Shown: piece after piece, positions 28,626 through 37,096 of the stretch | Numbering within the stretch: the stretch's first letter is position 1 | How the letters are laid out: each line of letters starts with the position of its first letter | NCBI GenBank assembly: GCA_021739645.1 | Contig: JAIPBL010000001.1 | Span: 208,484 to 272,483 of the forward strand | DNA length: 64,000 nt | From: Saprospiraceae bacterium | Lineage (GTDB): Bacteria > Bacteroidota > Bacteroidia > Chitinophagales > Saprospiraceae | Reading direction: 5' to 3' | The notes under the pieces: generated by a model | Told to the model about the DNA's origin: nothing | Seen by the model: the letters and a program-made list of their open reading frames with translations, nothing else | Databases searched by the model: none | Translations under genes and position numbers: made by a program

Positions 28626-29459
28626 ATGAACAAAGTAAACACTCTGTGTGCAGCAGCTCTGCTGTTCCTTTCTTCAGCTTCCATCGCACAAGTTCAGTTC
28701 AAGCTTTCCTACAGCCAGGAAACTGAGCGTTACATGATTTCTGTGGTGCCACAGCAAACGTATGCTGCTCCGCAGAACATTACTGGCACTGGTCAAGTAA
28801 CTATTAAGGTTCCAACCAACAATTTCGACCCAGTCGATATTGAGAGCATGCTGACTGGGATGCTCTGGGAGGCCAATGCCCGCAACAATTCGCCGTCCGA
28901 GTCGCCTGATTTCGACTACATTTCTTTCGGTCTTAATATTCAAGGAATCGCTTTCCCTGATTATGTAGCTGGTGTGGAGCTTCCACTTTTTAGCTTCCAA
29001 AATGCATACGGTTGCAACGGTGCAATCACGTTAGTGGATAATTTCGCTGACGAGTTCATGCCGCCAAACAGCCAGAACGCGAACATTGGCAATGCCCTGA
29101 CCATTCTCGGTGCAGGTGGAGAAGCTTACGGAGGTATCTCTGGGAGTGCGGTTGTTAATTGCGACCCGAATGCAGTGCTTTCTGCCAAGGAAGAGATTGG
29201 CCTCGGGGGTTACACCATCTTCCCGAACCCAGCCAGTGACTATGTCAACGTAAAGGTTGACTGGAATGGCGATGCTACCGATGCCAACATACTCATCGTA
29301 GATGCTACTGGCAAGCAAGTAATGACTGCACCAGCAAGCTTGGCTACTGGTAAGAATACTCAGAAAGTCAAGGTGTCAGAACTTGCTCCGGGCAGCTACT
29401 GGGTTTACCTCGCTGGCAATGATTGGAAGGTCGGTCTGGACCGTTTTTCTAAGCAATAA
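28626..29459 (+). CDS. T9SS-secreted protein sharing the N-terminal domain of the giant repeat protein
   Basis: 277 residues. Signal peptide (MNKVNTLCAAALLFLSSASIAQ), then a ~150-residue beta domain collinear with residues 29-180 of the giant protein: TGTGQVTIKVP, PDFDYISFGLN, GVELPLFSFQN, YGCNGAITLVDN, MPPNSQNANIGN. The last ~80 residues (YTIFPNPASDYVNVKVDW ... GSYWVYLAGN) are a type A T9SS sorting domain, so the domain is displayed on or released from the surface. The beta domain has the look of a cohesin-like sandwich, but that is pattern judgement only. It has its own promoter and terminator. Possible partner or display platform for the giant protein next to it. Confidence 0.88.
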   Translation: MNKVNTLCAAALLFLSSASIAQVQFKLSYSQETERYMISVVPQQTYAAPQNITGTGQVTIKVPTNNFDPVDIESMLTGMLWEANARNNSPSESPDFDYISFGLNIQGIAFPDYVAGVELPLFSFQNAYGCNGAITLVDNFADEFMPPNSQNANIGNALTILGAGGEAYGGISGSAVVNCDPNAVLSAKEEIGLGGYTIFPNPASDYVNVKVDWNGDATDANILIVDATGKQVMTAPASLATGKNTQKVKVSELAPGSYWVYLAGNDWKVGLDRFSKQ

Positions 29460-29637
29460 AACATGGATTCATTACTGGGCAACGAAGTAGTAATTTTTTT
29501 GATGGGGCTTTGTGTCCCGCTTTCAAATAGCTACTCCTGCCTAGTAATGTATCAAAAACTAGACCCATTCAACCAACGAAAATGAGAGGGAGAACAGAGA
29601 AGACTTTTGGTTTCGACTAAGATAATCTCTGTCATTG

Positions 29638-29669
29638 AGCGGCAACTATGAGGGTTGCCGCTTTTTTTC
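29638..29669 (+). terminator. Rho-independent terminator
   Basis: A 9-bp stem (AGCGGCAAC with GTTGCCGCT) is followed by a run of T residues. It is about 180 bp after the 277-residue gene and separates it from the polysaccharide cluster. Confidence 0.85.
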
Positions 29670-29740
29670 GTTTTGCCCATGTTTTTAACAAAATTTGACC
29701 GTTGGAAACGTAATTGCTTTACTTTCAATGGATTTCGACT

Positions 29741-29748
29741 TATCTTTG
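29741..29748 (+). promoter_or_regulatory. Probable promoter -7 box of the polysaccharide cluster
   Basis: TATCTTTG fits TAnnTTTG; the -33 position has TTTA (29718-29721). A second match, TATTTTTG at 29829-29836, lies nearer the start but lacks a -33 box at the right distance. The rest of 29670-29921 holds no gene. Confidence 0.5.
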
Positions 29749-29921
29749 CACAGAAATAGAAAAAAGGCTACACACACCAACCGACTAACTTCCATACTTT
29801 TTCCCTTAGGCTTGTTCAACTTATAACCTATTTTTGTTTTTTGTAAAAGCTTTGAACAGCCAATATTTTAAGCTACACCTCCCCTGGTTATTTTTTTGAG
29901 AAAACTTACACAACAACCACT

Positions 29922-32165
29922 ATGGACTTAGGGTACCTCATTAACATTTTATTGAAACGGAAATGGCTCCTGCTTTCCGTCATTTTAATTTCTTCCATCT
30001 CCACCTTTTTGCTCATTGGGAGATTGCCGTACGCCTACAAATCAAAGGCAGTGATTTCTACCGGAATCATTGACTACAAAGGCGTCAGCTTGCAGATGGA
30101 CAACCCGTTCATCCAGCAATTCCAAATCGAAAGTAGTTTCAACAGCCTCATCGAGAAGATGAAAAGCCGGACCAGCATTAAGCTGCTAACGGATACACTG
30201 CTAATACACGATGTGGAAGCTGAAAAAATGGTAAACGGAAAACCGTTTCGCCCAGCAGATTTTGTTAGGGTGGAAATGACCGAAGATGAACGTGACAAAG
30301 CGGTGCTGAAACTCAAGGCCAGTTTCAACGATTCCTTGTTGAACACGAAGCCCAGCCCAGAGCATTACAACAACCTGCTTGCAGAAGGCTATGGATACGA
30401 CTTTGAATCGCTTTGGAAAAAACTCGAAATCAAGCGGATAGGGGAGACCGACTACCTCAGTGTAGAGTTTGAATCCGAAAACCCCGAACTTTCTTATTTC
30501 GTTGTGGATGTCTTTTTGAAGAAATTTTTTAAAACCCACGAGACTGACCTTTCTGCCAAGGAAAACAAGGCGCTGGATTTTGCAACAAAGCAATTTGATG
30601 CTCGAAAAGTCGAACTGGACACCATCACAAAATTGATTGACGATTACAAAAGAAGTAACAACCTCGTTGATGCATCAAGCCAGCGGGAAGGCGTAGTTTC
30701 CCATATCAAAGACCTAGAATTGAAATTGGAGGAAAGCCGACTTCAAATACCGGCTTTGAAAGCGAATATTGCATCGCTTGAAAAACAAATCATGGCACTG
30801 GGAATTGGGTTAGCCTCAGATTTTTCAAATAAAATTCTTTACAGTGAGGATGTCAATGACATAGATTCAAGAATCAAGAAGCTGCAAGAGAAAAAGGTTG
30901 AAGAGTTTGCAAACGGTAAAAACACCGATGCTATTGACAAAAGAATCGAATTTTTAAGAAAAGAACAGGCGGCAAATATCCAAAGAATCGTTCCTGTAAG
31001 TCCAAATCATAAGGGCAAATTGGATGACCAGAACATCCAAATGATACAGGACAAGGTGAAAAAGCAACTTGATTTGGAACTTGCCATTGCGTCGTTTGAT
31101 TCTTACCAGCGGGAAATCTCCAGGCTTCAAGCGAAAGCCAATATGCTTACCATCAACGACAACGAGCTGGCCTCATTGATGGAAGAAAAAGACCGAATTG
31201 ATAAAGAATACTCTTCCGCCAGGGACAAATACGAAAATGCAAAAAGCTATACCGAAGGTTCTGAAAACCCGTTGAGTATCATCGAAGCTACTGAATTTCC
31301 TTTTCAGGCGGAATCAAAGCACCGAGCGATTTTCGCTGGGTTTGCAGGAGTGGCAGGTGGCTCAATCGCCAGTATTATCCTGTTTTTGCTGGCCTTCATT
31401 GATTCCAGCTTACAGTCGCCCTCGCAATTTCAACGGATTACCAAGTTGCCACTGATTGGCTATGTGAACAAGGTGAAAGTACATGACATGAACCTTAACA
31501 ACTTGTTCCTGTCCATTCAAGCAAGGCCAGAATTAGAAACTTTTAAGGAGGATATTCGGAAAATCCGAACGGTCATCGAAGGCTCAGGGGCAAAGTGTGT
31601 ACTTTTCACTAGCCCGAAGCCGCAAGAAGGAAAGTCTTTTTTGGTTGTACTGTTGGCCTATGCCCTAAGTTTGAACGACCGGAAGATTTTGATAATTGAT
31701 ACCAATTTCAAGAACAATACTTTGTCAGGGTACAAGACCAATTCGTTCATCGAAATAACGACCGATAGTCCGAAATCAAAAATGGGACTTGGGTTAGGAG
31801 ATGGATATGGCCACCTTTCAAATCCTGAAACTGCAGCAGCCAACGATTCCAATTTGCAGAGTATCGATATCGTTGCTAACAAAGGCGGTAGCCAAAGCCC
31901 GGCAGAGGTACTCGCTGGCAAGAACTTCAAAAAAGTCATTGAGCAGTACGGCAAAAAGTACGATTTTATCTTTATGGAAGCTGCTGCCATGAACAAGTTC
32001 TCCGATACCCGTGAGTTGGTTCCTTTTGCTGACAAAGTGATCACGGTAATGTCCGCAGAGTCACCAATTGGCAGCGAAGACAAGGATACATTAGAGTACT
32101 TGCGAGGTTTGGATAGCAAGATGCTAGGGGGTATCCTGAACATGGTTGATGTGAAGAACATTTAA
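29922..32165 (+). CDS. Wzc-like polysaccharide co-polymerase with degenerate tyrosine-kinase domain
   Basis: 747 residues. The N-terminus (LGYLINILLKRKWLLLSVILI) begins the Wzz chain-length domain with its first membrane helix. A long periplasmic coiled-coil section runs from ~170 to 450. The second membrane helix is near 470-490 (AGFAGVAGGSIASIILFLLAFID). The C-terminal BY-kinase-like P-loop domain has Walker A in TSPKPQEGKSF (~564-574) and A' in ILIIDTNFK. The usual Walker B Asp is Glu (FIFMEAAAM) and the P-loop differs from the usual S-x-P-G-E-G-K-S. There is no Tyr-rich tail. It probably controls polysaccharide length and export; kinase activity is doubtful. First gene of the cluster. Confidence 0.88.
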   Translation: MDLGYLINILLKRKWLLLSVILISSISTFLLIGRLPYAYKSKAVISTGIIDYKGVSLQMDNPFIQQFQIESSFNSLIEKMKSRTSIKLLTDTLLIHDVEAEKMVNGKPFRPADFVRVEMTEDERDKAVLKLKASFNDSLLNTKPSPEHYNNLLAEGYGYDFESLWKKLEIKRIGETDYLSVEFESENPELSYFVVDVFLKKFFKTHETDLSAKENKALDFATKQFDARKVELDTITKLIDDYKRSNNLVDASSQREGVVSHIKDLELKLEESRLQIPALKANIASLEKQIMALGIGLASDFSNKILYSEDVNDIDSRIKKLQEKKVEEFANGKNTDAIDKRIEFLRKEQAANIQRIVPVSPNHKGKLDDQNIQMIQDKVKKQLDLELAIASFDSYQREISRLQAKANMLTINDNELASLMEEKDRIDKEYSSARDKYENAKSYTEGSENPLSIIEATEFPFQAESKHRAIFAGFAGVAGGSIASIILFLLAFIDSSLQSPSQFQRITKLPLIGYVNKVKVHDMNLNNLFLSIQARPELETFKEDIRKIRTVIEGSGAKCVLFTSPKPQEGKSFLVVLLAYALSLNDRKILIIDTNFKNNTLSGYKTNSFIEITTDSPKSKMGLGLGDGYGHLSNPETAAANDSNLQSIDIVANKGGSQSPAEVLAGKNFKKVIEQYGKKYDFIFMEAAAMNKFSDTRELVPFADKVITVMSAESPIGSEDKDTLEYLRGLDSKMLGGILNMVDVKNI

Positions 32166-32206
32166 TACCCCAATACCCGAAAGACAAATTAGACTCCCAT
32201 TCATTA

Positions 32207-33592
32207 TTGATGAACAACTCATACTGGTTAAAATCGGGTTTTTATACCCTGTCAGAAAAAGCAGCTTCCATGCTTTTCGGCTTCGGAGGAGCCGTGCTGC
32301 TGTACAGGGCAATACCCACCCAGGCAGAGTTTGGTGTTTGGGTGCTGTTTTTGTCCATCGTATCTGTCATTGAGGTAGGGCGCATCGGGTTGTTGCAGAA
32401 TGCGCTGGTAAAATACCTGTCCATTGAGCAAGGTGAAGAAGCAGGACGCATCACAACCGCCTCTTTTGTGCTAAACGGGATACTGACGCTGATGATAGTG
32501 TTGGTCTGCCTTGCCCTATCGCCTTTGGTCGCTGAGGTATTTGAAGCACCGATATTGGCCAAATTGTTCCAGATATACTGTTTGACAACGATAGCTCTGA
32601 TACCTTTTTACCAATGCAACTATATCCAACAGGCCAACTTGGACTTCAAAGGAATCTTTTGGAGCAACTTCGTAAAAGGCGGGGTGCTTTTTAGTTTTAT
32701 CCTTTACCTGTTCATTGAAAAAATACCAGTAAACCTTACTGAACTTGCCCTAATGCAGGTGGTTGCAGCAGTTTTATCATCCATTGCTTCATGGGTGTTT
32801 GCGATGAAATACGCTCGTTTTAGCCGTAAAATTGATTGGGATTGGGTGAAAAAATTGTTTGCCTATGGCAAGTTTGTTTTTGGTACCAATATTAGCACCC
32901 AGTTGTACAAAACGGTGGACAAATTGCTGTTGGGTTCATTGGGTGGAACGGCAATGGTTGCCATTTATGACGCCGCAATTCGCATCACCAACCTCACGGA
33001 CGTGCCTACTGCCAGTATGGCTTCCATGCTTTTCCCACAAAGCTCCCGAAGGGTGCAAGGTGGCAACGGAGCGGTCAAGCAACTGTACGAGAAAGCGGTC
33101 GGCGCCATTTTGGCGTTCATGTTGCCCTGTATCATCGGGGTGATGCTCCTGGCCGACTGGCTCATACTTTTGACTGCAGGCAAAGCCTATTCCGATGCTG
33201 CCAACTTGTTGCGCATCACTATTTTATTCGGCCTGTTTTTACCCTACGCCGTTCAGTTTGGTACGGTACTGGACTCAATTGGTAAACCCAAGGTCAATTT
33301 TGTTTACACCCTGTTAAGCTTGTTGCTTACGGCACTACTCAATTTGTTGATGATTCCCAAAATGGGTGCCATGGGTGCGGCAATTGGCACTTTGATTGCC
33401 TACGCCATTACTTTCGCATTCATGCAGGCATATTTGCATAAAACATTAAAAGTCAATCCTTTGAAGCCATTTTATCACATGATTGACTTTTACGGCAAGC
33501 TCTGGAATTTTGCGCTGCAAAAAATAAGTGGAACAAAATCGAGCGTAGCCCCGATGGAAATATTGGAACATGAAGAGGAAAAAATAAACTAA
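32207..33592 (+). CDS. Polysaccharide flippase (Wzx, MOP superfamily)
   Basis: A 461-residue multi-pass membrane protein with 12-14 predicted helices. It belongs to the MATE-like oligosaccharide flippase group: N-terminal YTLSEKAASMLFGFGGAVLLYRAIP, AEFGVWVLFLSIVSVIEVGRIGLLQNALVKYLS, and a middle KLFAYGKFVFGTNISTQLYKTVDKLLLGSL typical of the family. It moves lipid-linked repeat units across the inner membrane. It starts 41 bp after the co-polymerase gene. The last 40 residues are a polar cytoplasmic tail. Confidence 0.9.
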   Translation: MMNNSYWLKSGFYTLSEKAASMLFGFGGAVLLYRAIPTQAEFGVWVLFLSIVSVIEVGRIGLLQNALVKYLSIEQGEEAGRITTASFVLNGILTLMIVLVCLALSPLVAEVFEAPILAKLFQIYCLTTIALIPFYQCNYIQQANLDFKGIFWSNFVKGGVLFSFILYLFIEKIPVNLTELALMQVVAAVLSSIASWVFAMKYARFSRKIDWDWVKKLFAYGKFVFGTNISTQLYKTVDKLLLGSLGGTAMVAIYDAAIRITNLTDVPTASMASMLFPQSSRRVQGGNGAVKQLYEKAVGAILAFMLPCIIGVMLLADWLILLTAGKAYSDAANLLRITILFGLFLPYAVQFGTVLDSIGKPKVNFVYTLLSLLLTALLNLLMIPKMGAMGAAIGTLIAYAITFAFMQAYLHKTLKVNPLKPFYHMIDFYGKLWNFALQKISGTKSSVAPMEILEHEEEKIN

Positions 33593-33694
33593 AAACTCAT
33601 TGGCCAAAAGGCCACAAAAGATAAAATTTGCCCCCAATATTCAGTTTGGCGACCAAAAGTCGTCCAAAAATTAACAGAAAGCCACTGACAAATT

Positions 33695-34471
33695 ATGATG
33701 ACTCAAGCAATGTACGAAGAGGGTTTGGCTTATGCTGAATCGAATTTTTTGGATGAAAATGCAGCGCACTTGCACGTGGACAAGCGGCTCATCCGGGAGA
33801 AATTCAACATGGACGGCAAGAAGGTGCTCGACTTTGGTTGCGGCATGGGCGGTATGAGCCTCTGGTATGCCACCAATTTCAAGTGCGAGGTGCATGGTAT
33901 CGACATTGATGCTCACCATGTGAAAATTGCGAACGACCTGAAGGCCAAACACAAGGCGCAAAACGTCAACTTCGAAGTGCGCAACGTGCTCGACAAACCA
34001 CTAGAAGGCAAGTACGACTTCATAGTGCTGAATGATGTGGCTGAACACATTCAGCTACCGATTTTAAAGGCCATATTTCAGGCACTTAGCAAAAACCTTG
34101 CGGCGGGCGGCGGCATCTATGTCTCGTACCCGCCTTGGCGCAGCCCCTATGCTTCTCATGTGCAACATGTTGTGGGCATTCCGTGGTGTCAGTTTCTGCC
34201 GGAAGGAATGCTTTTGAAAATGATTGAAAAGAACAACCGACAAATCGTTGGAGAGGAGGAAAGCGACTTGCTACAAGCGTACCAAGGGCTTAACCACCTG
34301 ACACACAACAAGTTGATGGGAGCACTGGAGGGTTCCGGTCTTCGGCCAGTGTACCGAAAAAGCCATAGCTTCGTCAACAAATATGGGCCGTTGAAAAATG
34401 CGAACCTGCGATTTTTCCCACTTGACTTTTTGGTGACGAAAGAATTTGTCTTATTGGAAAAAGCAGCTTAA
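33695..34471 (+). CDS. Class I SAM-dependent methyltransferase
   Basis: 258 residues, cytoplasmic. The Rossmann-type SAM site is clear: motif I VLDFGCGMGGMS, the acidic end of strand 2 VHGIDID, and motif IV YDFIVLNDVAEHI. The C-terminal half, with YPPWRSPYASHVQHV and aromatic-rich helices, probably caps the acceptor site. In a polysaccharide cluster it most likely methylates a sugar or a lipid-linked intermediate; this is inferred from neighbours. Just upstream, 33600-33694 holds a CCAATATT motif and GGCC-rich short repeats. Confidence 0.87.
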   Translation: MMTQAMYEEGLAYAESNFLDENAAHLHVDKRLIREKFNMDGKKVLDFGCGMGGMSLWYATNFKCEVHGIDIDAHHVKIANDLKAKHKAQNVNFEVRNVLDKPLEGKYDFIVLNDVAEHIQLPILKAIFQALSKNLAAGGGIYVSYPPWRSPYASHVQHVVGIPWCQFLPEGMLLKMIEKNNRQIVGEEESDLLQAYQGLNHLTHNKLMGALEGSGLRPVYRKSHSFVNKYGPLKNANLRFFPLDFLVTKEFVLLEKAA

Positions 34472-34530
34472 TTGAAAATTCCAAATTGTTAACCTCCATC
34501 TCATTCGCCCCCCAATAAAGGCGAAGAATT

Positions 34531-35757
34531 ATGAACGCTGACCTCGACATTATCTACTTCACACTTTTCCCATGGGACAATGCATTCTCATCGGTATCGC
34601 TATCGTTCACAAGGGAGTTTGCGAAGCACAACCGGGTTTTCTATATCAACCATCCATATTCCATCAAGGATTTCGTGAAAGGCTGGAAACAGCCGATGGT
34701 AAAGGCCCGCCGGAAGGACATGCTCCTGAACCGGATGCGTTACGAGACGATACCCGACCTCCCTCATGTCATTGCCGTGCAGCCACCGCTCACCCTGCCC
34801 ATCAACTGGATGAACCCTGGTAAGGAATACGACCGATGGGCAGCGTTCAACAATCGTATCATTATCGATACGATAAAGCAGGTAATAAAGGATTACGACA
34901 TCAAAAACTTCGTTTACCTGAATTGCTTCAACCCTTACTTCGCTGGGGCACTGCCGAAGGAACTTGGTGCAAAATTGAGCATGTACCAGTGCATTGACGA
35001 CATGACAGAGGAGCAATATACCGCCAAGCACGGCGCTAGGGTGGAGGATGAGGCACTCCGCAATTCGGACATTGCCTTCGTGACTTCCAGGAACCTGCAC
35101 CGTCTGAAAAAGCACCTTAATCCAAATACCTATGTGCTCCACAATGCGGTGGACATCAGTATTTTTGAAAAAGTGCACCAAGGTCCACTGCCGAGGCCAA
35201 AAGAATTGGAAGGCGTAAAAGGCAGGGTCATTGGGTTTACTGGGAATATCAACGAGTACAGGCTGAACTATCCGCTTTTTAAACAAATTGCGGAGCAACA
35301 TCCAGACAAAACGCTCGTGCTGGTAGGCCCGCTGAACTCGGAATGCTACAAAGAATACGGATTGGATAAGATGCCAAACGTCATATTGACCGGTGGTAAA
35401 AATATCCGTGAGCTACCTGCTTTTTTGCAACATTTTGACGTGACGATTATTCCGTTCTTGAAAAACAAACTAACTGCAAGCATTTATCCTTTGAAAATCA
35501 ATGAATACCTAGCAGCCGGAAAGCCAGTCGTTGCCACTAATTTTTCAGAAGATATTCGTAGTTTTGCAGACGTAGTTTATATAGCGGAGAATGAGGAAAA
35601 CTTTGTGCAAGCCATTAACAGGGCAATTGCAGAGGATTCCAAGGAGTTGATTGAACAGCGGAGACTTACCGCAAATCAGAATACTTGGACGGAGCGGGTT
35701 AAGCAATTTTGGGAAATCGTGGACAAACATCTTGTAGGCGCAGAAAAAGTTTACTGA
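34531..35757 (+). CDS. Glycosyltransferase (GT-B fold, GT4-like)
   Basis: 408 residues with no signal peptide. The C-terminal half has the GT-B nucleotide-sugar site: RVIGFTGNINEYRLNYPLF, TLVLVGPLNS, PNVILTGGKNIRELPAFLQHFDVTIIPF, then KINEYLAAGKPVVATNFSEDI, where a Glu seven residues before GKPV fits the family E-x7 motif. The N-terminal half (DIIYFTLFPWDNAFSSVSLSF) resembles the teichuronic-type transferases that act on lipid-linked glycans. Donor and acceptor are unknown. It follows the methyltransferase by 59 bp. Confidence 0.88.
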   Translation: MNADLDIIYFTLFPWDNAFSSVSLSFTREFAKHNRVFYINHPYSIKDFVKGWKQPMVKARRKDMLLNRMRYETIPDLPHVIAVQPPLTLPINWMNPGKEYDRWAAFNNRIIIDTIKQVIKDYDIKNFVYLNCFNPYFAGALPKELGAKLSMYQCIDDMTEEQYTAKHGARVEDEALRNSDIAFVTSRNLHRLKKHLNPNTYVLHNAVDISIFEKVHQGPLPRPKELEGVKGRVIGFTGNINEYRLNYPLFKQIAEQHPDKTLVLVGPLNSECYKEYGLDKMPNVILTGGKNIRELPAFLQHFDVTIIPFLKNKLTASIYPLKINEYLAAGKPVVATNFSEDIRSFADVVYIAENEENFVQAINRAIAEDSKELIEQRRLTANQNTWTERVKQFWEIVDKHLVGAEKVY

Positions 35758-35869
35758 AAACATTGGCAATTCACCTTCAATGTTTTTTGACAATTAACTG
35801 TTTTGATACTTGTCTTCTTTGAGGAATGTTTTGACGAATTATCAATCCCATTGAATTTTAAGCAAGATT

Positions 35870-36757
35870 ATGACCCACACACTAAATTCATTTACAGAAA
35901 AATTCCTTGTGCCCGACACCAAGGATTTCCTGAACGAAGCGTATGCAGACCTGCAAGCCGTTGCAGCTGATTACAAAGCAAAATATGCAAGTGGCGACCC
36001 TTTCCCAAACATCTTTTTTGAGGATTTTTTCAACCCAGAAGTGTTGGATGCCATGCTGGATGAGTTCCCAGACCTTGAAGGCAAGGACGATATCAAGTTT
36101 CAAACACCCAACGAAATAAAGCTGGCCTCACGTGGTGAGCGCAGGTTTGGGCCAGTGTCAAAAGCGTTTGCCCACTTCCTCAATTCAGAACCATTTTTGA
36201 TGTTTTTGCAAGAATTGACCAGCATCAAAGAAACCCTCACACCAGACCCATATTTCGAAGGTGGCGGATTCCACCAAACTAAGCCCGGTGGCTTTTTGAA
36301 AATACATGCTGACTTCAACAAACACCGCCAGACTGGCCTCGACCGCCGCTTAAATGTGCTTGTTTACCTCAACAAAGATTGGAAAGATGAGTATGGTGGT
36401 CATTTCGAATTGTGGAATAAAGACATGACCCGTTGCGTAAGCAAAATACCGCCAAGGTTCAATACGATGGCCATGTTCACTACCACGGACTTTTCATACC
36501 ATGGACTGCCTAATCCGCTTACATGTCCACCTGATAGGAGCAGAAAGTCGTTGGCACTCTATTACTACACCAACGGACGGCCAACCAGCGAGATTAACGA
36601 AGGCTTAGAAGACCATACCACACTGTTCAGAGAGCGGAAAGGGGTGACGGTGGATACCGATATGCGAAAATTCAATGCATTTCAATCGGCTAAAGATTTT
36701 GCGAAAGATTTGTTACCACCTATCTTTGTGAAGTTGGGTAAAAAAATCGTGAAATAA
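35870..36757 (+). CDS. 2-oxoglutarate/Fe(II) oxygenase (prolyl 4-hydroxylase-like)
   Basis: 295 residues, cytoplasmic. Double-stranded beta-helix dioxygenase features: the iron triad as HADF (HxD) in GGFLKIHADFNKH, distal His in DFSYHGLPNPL, and the 2-oxoglutarate Arg in RKSLALYYYT. RRLNVLVYLNKDWKDEYGGHFELW matches the prolyl hydroxylase and bacterial 2OG-FeII_Oxy_3 group. In this setting it may hydroxylate a sugar, a lipid or a protein partner of the export system. Such enzymes are uncommon but known in O-antigen and capsule clusters. Substrate is unknown. Confidence 0.87.
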   Translation: MTHTLNSFTEKFLVPDTKDFLNEAYADLQAVAADYKAKYASGDPFPNIFFEDFFNPEVLDAMLDEFPDLEGKDDIKFQTPNEIKLASRGERRFGPVSKAFAHFLNSEPFLMFLQELTSIKETLTPDPYFEGGGFHQTKPGGFLKIHADFNKHRQTGLDRRLNVLVYLNKDWKDEYGGHFELWNKDMTRCVSKIPPRFNTMAMFTTTDFSYHGLPNPLTCPPDRSRKSLALYYYTNGRPTSEINEGLEDHTTLFRERKGVTVDTDMRKFNAFQSAKDFAKDLLPPIFVKLGKKIVK

Positions 36758-36771
36758 ACGACAATAAATTC

Positions 36772-36909
36772 ATGGAGAGCAACACAAAAAAAGCAATTCA
36801 GGAACCAGAAATTGCCCTTTCTCAGAAGGAGCAAATCATAGAATTCGTGGCAAGTGCGCTTTGCTTCCTGTTATTACTGGCTTGTTTTGTAAAGGTTGTC
36901 TTCTTGTGA
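36772..36909 (+). CDS. Small single-span membrane peptide (45 residues)
   Basis: An ATG frame of 45 codons starting 15 bp after the oxygenase stop. The first 24 residues are polar and charged (MESNTKKAIQEPEIALSQKE...) and the last 21 form a clear membrane helix (FVASALCFLLLLACFVKVVFL) ending at the stop. The clean amphipathic-then-hydrophobic design and operon position support a real gene. I know of no family. It could be an accessory subunit of the flippase, polymerase or oxygenase. Confidence 0.55.
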   Translation: MESNTKKAIQEPEIALSQKEQIIEFVASALCFLLLLACFVKVVFL

Positions 36910-37021
36910 ATTTCAAGATATATTTGAATGGGTTAGGAATCGGGAGCTTGGAGAAACCTGAAAAGGTGGAACCAGTTCCCATTCTTTTCCCCAGTTCCAT
37001 TCGGCTTCCCAGCTAGGCATT

Positions 37022-37085
37022 TTCCCCACACATTGGCTATTGAACAATTGACTCGTTTTTCGCAAAACGCTGAATATTGGCTGTT
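37022..37085 (+). promoter_or_regulatory. Leader elements before the polymerase gene
   Basis: Within the 187-bp gap are TTCCCCACACATTGGCT (37022-37038), matching the 28541 motif, a small CGTTTTTCGCAAAACG hairpin (near 37054-37069) and AATATTGGCTGTT (37073-37085). The last is the reverse complement of bases 29855-29867. No TAnnTTTG box was seen. Confidence 0.35.
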
Positions 37086-37096
37086 TTTAAGATTTA

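Noticed and set aside
29855..37085. Invertible DNA switch suggested by the reversed CAGCCAATA core in similar flanks
   Set aside because: The flanks are only a few bases long and no site-specific recombinase is nearby; more likely a regulator site present in either direction.
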